A stretch of DNA of 64,000 nucleotides from Microbacterium radiodurans (GTDB lineage Bacteria > Actinomycetota > Actinomycetes > Actinomycetales > Microbacteriaceae): NCBI RefSeq assembly GCF_008710705.1, contig NZ_VYRZ01000001.1, positions 1,054,001-1,118,000 of the forward strand, written 5' to 3'. Below are positions 58,993-64,000 of the stretch, one piece after another. Under the pieces are notes generated by a model. It was given only the letters and a program-made list of their open reading frames with translations, was not told the origin of the DNA and did no database searches. How positions within the stretch are numbered: position 1 is the first letter of the stretch; each line of letters opens with the position of its first letter. The position numbers were made by a program, and so were the translations under genes.

Positions 58993-59358
58993 ATGCCCTT
59001 CCGCAGCAAGCAGACGCTCGACGCCTGGATCGAGGAGTTCCGCATGTTCGGCTACTCGCTGTCGGTCAAGGTCATCCCGCAGGACGGCAGCCTCGGTCTC
59101 GACACGGGCCTCGTGGGCGTCACGATGATGAACGCGCAGACGGTCACCTACATCGAACCGGAGACCCCGGGCGGCAACCGCTGGCGCATCACCTTCGAGG
59201 CTCGCGAGACCGAGCTGCGGCTGAACGCCGGCGGCGCTCTCGCGCTGTCGACCGAGCTCGCGATGGTCTCGGCGCTGTGCGCCTTCCTCGAGACGAAGTC
59301 CAACGCCTTCGTCGGCGACGACATGTCGGATGCCGCAGAGGGGTCGCTCGTCCACTGA
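58993..59358 (+). CDS. Conserved-looking 121-residue protein, unknown function
   Basis: Soluble alpha/beta protein. Seen: LDAWIEEFRMFGYSLSVKVIPQDG, a central beta-rich stretch (TGLVGVTMMNAQTVTYIEP; RWRITFEARETELRLN) and a helix with one cysteine (ELAMVSALCAFLETKSN). No membrane segment, signal or catalytic motif. Gly and charged residues and codon use look like a normal core protein. It stands alone between two hairpin/promoter regions. Not recognised; probably lineage-specific. Confidence 0.72.
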   Translation: MPFRSKQTLDAWIEEFRMFGYSLSVKVIPQDGSLGLDTGLVGVTMMNAQTVTYIEPETPGGNRWRITFEARETELRLNAGGALALSTELAMVSALCAFLETKSNAFVGDDMSDAAEGSLVH

Positions 59359-59488
59359 CGGGCTCCTGTACTACAGCTCCTCCGCCGCGGGCAAGGTATG
59401 GGCGCGGCAGCGCCGGTACCGCCAGGATGGTCGCACGTCCGAGGTCGCCGTGCCGCCGGACAACGACGATACGGAACGAGGAGGCCCG

Positions 59489-60751
59489 ATGCGCACATCG
59501 CGGGTTCTGGCGGCCGCATCGGTGGTCGCGCTGGCGGCCACCCTCGGCGCGTGCGCGCCCGATGACGGCGTGCCGACACTCACCTGGTACATCAACCCCG
59601 ACGACGGCGGGCAGGACCGGATCGCGTCGGCCTGCACCGACGCCGCCGACGGTGCGTACCGCATCCAGACCTCGCTCCTGCCGCGTGACGCCGCGTCGCA
59701 GCGGGAGCAGCTCGCCCGCCGCCTCGCGGCCGGCGACGCCTCGCTCGACATCATGAGCCTGGATCCGCCCTTCATCCCGGAGCTCGCCGAACCCGGGTTC
59801 CTCGACGACGTGCCGGACGACCTGCAGCAGACCGACGGCATCGTGCAGGGCGCGATCGACTCGGCCAGCTGGGACGGCGAGCTCGTCACGGTCCCGTTCT
59901 GGGCCAACACGCAGCTGCTCTGGTACCGCGAGTCGGTCGTCGAGGCGGCGGGCCTCGACATGTCGCAGCCGGTCACCTGGGACGACATCATCACCGTCGC
60001 CGAGGATCAGGATCTGCGGATCGGCGTGCAGGGGGCGCTGGCGGAGTCGCTCACCGTCTGGATCAACGCACTCGTGGCGTCGGCGGGCGGTCAGATCCTC
60101 GAGAATCCCGAGGCGTCGGCCGACGAGCTGCAGCTCGGGCTCGACACCGACGCCGGTCGCGCCGCCGCCGACATCATCAGCCGGATCGGGTCGGAGGGGC
60201 TGGGCGGGCCGGGACTCCCGACCGCCGACGAGAACGCGAACATGAATCTGTTCCAGGGCGAGCAGGGCTCCTTCATGGTGAACTGGCCGTTCGTGTGGCC
60301 GGCCATGACGGGCGCCGACCCCGCCATCGCCGACGACCTGGGGTGGGCGGTCTACCCGCGCGTCGACGCGGCGACCCCGGCAGCGCCACCGGTGGGCGGG
60401 ATCAACCTCGGCGTCGGGGCGTTCAGCCGGCATCAGGACCTCGCCTGGCAGGCGGTCGAGTGCATCGTCCAGCCCGAGAACCAGTCCGAGTACTTCGTGA
60501 GCGACGGCAACCCGCCCTCGAACATCGCGGCCTACGACGACCCGCGCGTGCAGGAGGAGTTCCCGATGGCCGACACCATCCGGGAGTCGCTCGACCTCGG
60601 CGTGCCGCGTCCGCAGACGCCGTACTACAACGAGATCTCGATCGGACTGCAGCGCACGTGGCATCCGCCGTCCGGCGTCGCTCCCGCTTCGACACCGTCA
60701 TCTTCGAGCGAGTTCATCCTCGCCGTGCTGCGAGGGGAGCGTCTGCTGTGA
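59489..60751 (+). CDS. lpqY: Trehalose-type ABC transporter binding lipoprotein, LpqY-like
   Basis: Solute receptor of a SugABC-type importer. Lipoprotein signal with LGAC (Cys22). Segments that match mycobacterial LpqY as I recall it: LLPRDAASQREQLARRLAAGD, LDIMSLD, NTQLLWYRESVV, VWINALVASAGG, MVNWPFVWPAM and GGINLGVGAF. 420 residues. ATG chosen after GAGGAGG; the frame is open to 59330 without a better start. GTGA overlap with the permease. In mycobacteria the system recycles trehalose released from trehalose monomycolate; here it more likely scavenges trehalose or a similar disaccharide. Confidence 0.86.
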   Translation: MRTSRVLAAASVVALAATLGACAPDDGVPTLTWYINPDDGGQDRIASACTDAADGAYRIQTSLLPRDAASQREQLARRLAAGDASLDIMSLDPPFIPELAEPGFLDDVPDDLQQTDGIVQGAIDSASWDGELVTVPFWANTQLLWYRESVVEAAGLDMSQPVTWDDIITVAEDQDLRIGVQGALAESLTVWINALVASAGGQILENPEASADELQLGLDTDAGRAAADIISRIGSEGLGGPGLPTADENANMNLFQGEQGSFMVNWPFVWPAMTGADPAIADDLGWAVYPRVDAATPAAPPVGGINLGVGAFSRHQDLAWQAVECIVQPENQSEYFVSDGNPPSNIAAYDDPRVQEEFPMADTIRESLDLGVPRPQTPYYNEISIGLQRTWHPPSGVAPASTPSSSSEFILAVLRGERLL

Positions 60752-61731
60752 GCACCGTGCGCGAGACCCGGACCGAGTCGACGGAACGGCACGAAGCGAA
60801 GCATCGACCCGACGCGAAGAAGAAGACGCCGCGCTCGGCGCGCTCGCGGGCCGAGGGGCGCCTCGGCTGGATGCTGGCGGGCCCGGCGTTCGGGATCATG
60901 CTCCTCGTCACGCTCTATCCGATCGGCCAGGCGCTGTTCGATTCGCTGTTCAGCCTGCGGCTGACGGCGCCCGACGAGCGCTCGTTCGTCCTCTTCGAGA
61001 ACTACCGCGTCGTTCTCGGCGACCCCGCGTTCTGGCAGTCGATGGGCGTCACCCTGTTCATCACGGTCGTCACGGTCGTCCTCGAGCTCCTGTTCGGATT
61101 CCTTCTCGCGCTCGTCATGCACCGCGCGATCAAGAAGCTCCGCGGACTGGCGCGCACGGCGATCCTGGTGCCCTACGGCATCATCACGGTGGTCGCCGCG
61201 TTCGCGTGGTTCTACGCCTTCGACATCAACTCCGGCGGGTACGTCAACAACTGGCTCAGCTGGGTCCCCGGCTTCGACACCGAGCTCAACTGGTTCGCCG
61301 AGCAGGGGACGTCGCTCGTCGTGATCATCTTCTCGGAGGTCTGGAAGACGACGCCGTTCATCTCCCTGCTGCTCCTCTCGGGCCTCGCCCAGGTGCCGGG
61401 GGACCTCGAGGAAGCGGCGAAGGTCGACGGCGCCACCGGCTGGGAGGTCATGCGGCGGGTGATCCTGCCGAACATGAAGGCGGCGATCATGGTCGCGGTG
61501 CTCTTCCGAACGCTCGAAGCCTTCCGCATCTTCGACAACATCTACATCATGACGGGCGGCGCGAACGACACCGAGGCGCTGTCGCTCCTCGCCTACAACA
61601 CGTCGATCGGGCGTCTCGAGATCGGGCTCGGATCCGCCATCTCGGTGCTGCTGTTCCTCAGCGTGCTGATCATCGCTGCGATCTTCATCAAGGGATTCAA
61701 AGTCGATCTTGCGACGGGACGGAACTCCTGA
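60748..61731 (+). CDS. sugA: Trehalose-type ABC transporter permease, SugA-like
   Basis: First permease of the importer, 327 residues. A basic, Lys/Arg-rich N-terminus of about 38 residues is followed by six membrane segments. The EAA loop is EAAKVDGATGWEVM. The GTG start overlaps the lpqY stop and the stop overlaps the sugB start as TGATG, so all four genes are tightly coupled. Confidence 0.88.
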   Translation: MSTVRETRTESTERHEAKHRPDAKKKTPRSARSRAEGRLGWMLAGPAFGIMLLVTLYPIGQALFDSLFSLRLTAPDERSFVLFENYRVVLGDPAFWQSMGVTLFITVVTVVLELLFGFLLALVMHRAIKKLRGLARTAILVPYGIITVVAAFAWFYAFDINSGGYVNNWLSWVPGFDTELNWFAEQGTSLVVIIFSEVWKTTPFISLLLLSGLAQVPGDLEEAAKVDGATGWEVMRRVILPNMKAAIMVAVLFRTLEAFRIFDNIYIMTGGANDTEALSLLAYNTSIGRLEIGLGSAISVLLFLSVLIIAAIFIKGFKVDLATGRNS

Positions 61732-62579
61732 TGCGTGCGATGACCTGGCCCCGGCGCATCGGATGGGCCGCCATCATCGTGGCGGTCCTCGTCTGGTCGC
61801 TCTTCCCCGTCTTCTCGATCCTGATGACCTCGTTCAAGACTCCGTCGGGACTCTTCTCGGGAACGCTACTGCCGCAGGAGTGGACGTTCGAGAACTACGC
61901 CGAGATCCTGGCCCCCGGCGGCGGCGCGCAGGACCTGTTCCTGCCGGCGCTGCGCAACTCGATCGGCATCTCGCTCATCGCGACGTTCGTGGCGGTCGTG
62001 CTCGCCACGCTCTGCGCCTACGCCATCGCCCGCCTCGACTTCCGCGGCAAGCGGATCATCCTCGTCACGGCGCTCGCGGTGTCGGTCTTCCCGATCGTGT
62101 CGATCGTCACGCCGCTGTTCAATCTCTGGCGCGTCATCGGGCTCTACGACACCTGGCTCGGGCTCATCATCCCGTACCTGTCTCTGACGCTCCCGATCGC
62201 GATCTGGACACTCGCGGCGTTCTTCCGGCAGATCCCGTGGGAGCTCGAGCAGGCCGCGCAGGTCGACGGCGCGACGCCGTTCGAGGCCTTCCGCAAGACG
62301 GTCGTCCCGCTGGCGGCGCCCGGCGTCTTCACGACCGCGATCATCGCCTTCTTCATCGCCTGGAACGACTTCGTCTACGGCATCTCGCTGACCTCGACGA
62401 GTGCGGCGCGACCCGTGCCGGCGGCGCTGTCGTTCTTCACCGGCGCATCGCAGTTCGAGCAGCCGACCGGCGCCATCTCCGCGGCGGCCATCGTCGTGAC
62501 GATCCCGATCGTGGTGGTCGTCGTCATCTTCCAGCGCCGGATCGTGTCCGGCCTGACACAGGGCGCGGTGAAGGGATGA
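61731..62579 (+). CDS. sugB: Trehalose-type ABC transporter permease, SugB-like
   Basis: Second permease, 282 residues, six membrane segments starting GWAAIIVAVLVWSLFPVFSILMTSF. The EAA-type loop is QAAQVDGATPFEAF, with Gln in place of the first Glu. ATG shares its A with the sugA stop. The sugC ATG follows 54 bp later after a GAGAGGAA ribosome site. Confidence 0.88.
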   Translation: MRAMTWPRRIGWAAIIVAVLVWSLFPVFSILMTSFKTPSGLFSGTLLPQEWTFENYAEILAPGGGAQDLFLPALRNSIGISLIATFVAVVLATLCAYAIARLDFRGKRIILVTALAVSVFPIVSIVTPLFNLWRVIGLYDTWLGLIIPYLSLTLPIAIWTLAAFFRQIPWELEQAAQVDGATPFEAFRKTVVPLAAPGVFTTAIIAFFIAWNDFVYGISLTSTSAARPVPAALSFFTGASQFEQPTGAISAAAIVVTIPIVVVVVIFQRRIVSGLTQGAVKG

Positions 62580-62633
62580 TCCCCGGATGATCTCCGCCGC
62601 TTCCGCCCGCAGCATCCGATCGAGAGGAACGTC

Positions 62634-63896
62634 ATGGCATCCATCACGCTGAAGAACATCGTGAAGACCTACGACGACGGCTTCACCGCTGTGAAGGGGA
62701 TCGACCTCGACATCGCGGATGGGGAGTTCGTGATCCTCGTGGGGCCGTCGGGATGCGGCAAGTCGACGCTTCTGCGCATGATCGTGGGTCTCGAGGACAT
62801 CTCGGACGGCGAGCTGCTCATCGACGGCGACGTCGTGAACGATAAGGCGCCGAAGGATCGCGATCTGGCGATGGTCTTCCAGAACTACGCGCTGTATCCG
62901 CACCTGACGGTGTACGAGAACATCGCCTTCCCGATGCGGCTGAAGTCGAGCGACGTCCCCGACGACGAGATCGATGAGCGTGTGCGTCGTGCCTCCCGTC
63001 TGCTGGAGTTGGACGAGCACCTCGAGCGCAAGCCGGCGAACCTCTCGGGCGGCCAGCGGCAGCGGGTGGCGATGGGACGCGCGATCGTCCGCAACGCGCG
63101 GGCGTTCCTCTTCGACGAGCCGCTGTCGAACCTCGATGCGAAGCTGCGCGGTCAGATGCGCACCGAGATCGCGCGGCTGCAGCGATCGCTCGGGACGACG
63201 ACGGTCTACGTCACGCACGATCAGACCGAGGCGATGACCCTCGGCGACCGGGTCGCGGTGCTGCGACGCGGTGATCTGCAGCAGGTCGCGAGTCCGCGCG
63301 GGCTCTACGAACAGCCGGTGAACCTCTTCGTCGCGGGGTTCATCGGTTCGCCGCCGATGAACTTCCTGCACGGCACCGTCGAGGGCGACACGCTCAAGCT
63401 GCCGATGTTCGACGTGCCGCTCGACGACCGGCTGCGCGCCGCCATCGGCGACCGCGAGCTCGTGATCGTCGGAGTCCGTCCGGACGCGTTCGAGGATGCC
63501 GATTCCTCCGATCGTCCGATGGAAGGCGGCGTGCGCGCGGAGCTCGACATCGAGATGACCGAGTGGCTCGGGGAGGTTCTCTACGCCTACATCCCGTTCG
63601 AGGTGGAGGCGTCGGTGCGCGAGAAGCTCACCGAGCTCGACCGCGACCTGGACGGCGAGGGGCTCCGCACCGAGCTGGTCGTCGCCCTCGACTCGGTGAG
63701 TCGCATCCGTGCCGGGGACCCCGCGACGCTGTGGTTCTCGCCGGATTCGCTTCACGTGTTCGATCCCGAGAGCGGCGACAACCTGACTCGCGACCAGGCG
63801 CGGGCGGATCAGCTCGAAGATGAGGCTCGCGAGCAGCGCAAGCGTGCGCTCCAGCGCGCCAAGGAGCGCGAAGAGCAGAACGCGCCGGCGGCCTGA
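62634..63896 (+). CDS. sugC: Sugar ABC transporter ATPase, UgpC/MalK/SugC type
   Basis: Energises the importer. Walker [11 protein letters not shown]-loop [10 protein letters not shown], signature LSGGQRQR, Walker [13 protein letters not shown] and H-loop [11 protein letters not shown] in the first 235 residues. A C-terminal MalK-type regulatory OB domain (TOBE) extends from about 240, followed by an unusually charged Arg/Glu/Lys tail. 420 residues. Because the xyloglucan-type importer at 2037-5214 has no ATPase and MalK-type subunits are known to be shared in actinobacteria, it may serve both. Confidence 0.93.
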   Translation: MASITLKNIVKTYDDGFTAVKGIDLDIADGEFVILVGPSGCGKSTLLRMIVGLEDISDGELLIDGDVVNDKAPKDRDLAMVFQNYALYPHLTVYENIAFPMRLKSSDVPDDEIDERVRRASRLLELDEHLERKPANLSGGQRQRVAMGRAIVRNARAFLFDEPLSNLDAKLRGQMRTEIARLQRSLGTTTVYVTHDQTEAMTLGDRVAVLRRGDLQQVASPRGLYEQPVNLFVAGFIGSPPMNFLHGTVEGDTLKLPMFDVPLDDRLRAAIGDRELVIVGVRPDAFEDADSSDRPMEGGVRAELDIEMTEWLGEVLYAYIPFEVEASVREKLTELDRDLDGEGLRTELVVALDSVSRIRAGDPATLWFSPDSLHVFDPESGDNLTRDQARADQLEDEAREQRKRALQRAKEREEQNAPAA

Positions 63897-63926
63897 GCGG
63901 TCGGCATTCGGTCTCCCGCCTTCCGA

Positions 63927-63932
63927 TATCGT
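63927..63932 (+). promoter_or_regulatory. -10 box TATCGT for the gene at the right edge
   Basis: Six bases before the ATG at 63939. Confidence 0.4.
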
Positions 63933-63938
63933 TCGTCG

Positions 63939-64000
63939 ATGGTGCGCGAGGAGGAGTGGGTCGCCGATCTTCTCGGCGCCGGATTCGAGCGTCGCCCACT
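63939..64000 (+). CDS. Truncated gene, 20 codons visible
   Basis: Starts MVREEEWVADLLGAGFERRP and runs off the window. The leaderless box TATCGT and normal codon use support a real start. Too little is visible to name a product. Confidence 0.5.
   Translation, partial: MVREEEWVADLLGAGFERRP

Noticed and set aside
1..64000. Search for a mobile island or prophage
   Set aside because: No integrase, transposase, att-like repeats or composition shift was visible; the unusual genes are embedded in core-like DNA.

Overview
The window is 64 kb of very GC-rich (about 70%) actinobacterial chromosome. Gene content and order fit a Microbacteriaceae genome, most likely Microbacterium or a close relative: an lpqY-sugABC-type importer, System II cytochrome c maturation, a scattered menaquinone cluster, bS22, a BldC-like regulator and many leaderless genes. 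No tRNA, rRNA, CRISPR array, insertion sequence or prophage was seen. No stretch longer than 300 bases lacks a gene; the largest gaps are 10526-10760 and 58785-58992.

Layout. 1-9.8 kb is one plus-strand operon for an oligosaccharide: GH42 beta-galactosidase (5' end outside the window), a lipoprotein binding protein, two permeases, a GH95 alpha-L-fucosidase and a GH31 alpha-xylosidase. Together these fit the side chains of fucosylated xyloglucan. No transporter ATPase is in the operon. 9.9-12.2 kb holds two tiny acidic proteins and an MFS exporter. 12.3-16.5 kb is sbcDC. 16.5-28.1 kb is mixed housekeeping: small membrane proteins, a nucleosidase, a degenerate phosphopantetheinyl-transferase-like protein, nadE, a nuclease-nuclease-helicase fusion, upp, tadA, a hydrolase without its catalytic serine, proC and a DUF559 nuclease. 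28.3-30.4 kb is a Trk/Ktr potassium system. 30.5-35.9 kb has an ArsR regulator, a BldC-like regulator, bS22, a rhodanese/glutaredoxin/Dabb mini-operon, an MscS channel, a short archaeal-type AspRS and a DedA protein. 35.9-40.9 kb is phosphatase-resA-ccdA-resB-ccsA. 41-46.6 kb is a TetR-controlled export pair: a YhgE/Pip-like protein and an MMPL protein with a degenerate ABC-ATPase-like tail. 46.6-57.4 kb carries menC, menB, menE, menA, menD, menF, menG and a polyprenyl diphosphate synthase on both strands, followed by an FprA-type ferredoxin reductase. 59.5-63.9 kb is lpqY-sugA-sugB-sugC, probably a trehalose importer, and a truncated gene at the right edge.

Three genome-level patterns stand out. 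About twenty genes have a TAnnnT box 6-8 nt before the start codon, which indicates leaderless transcripts; in places the box overlaps a stop codon or a divergent promoter. Three intergenic hairpins each have a 15-nt spacer. The octamer GGATGCCG/CGGCATCC occurs roughly ten times more often than base composition predicts.

Functionally, menaquinone synthesis, cytochrome c maturation and potassium uptake serve the energised membrane. The two sugar importers suggest a plant- or soil-associated life feeding on cell-wall fragments and recycling or scavenging trehalose.
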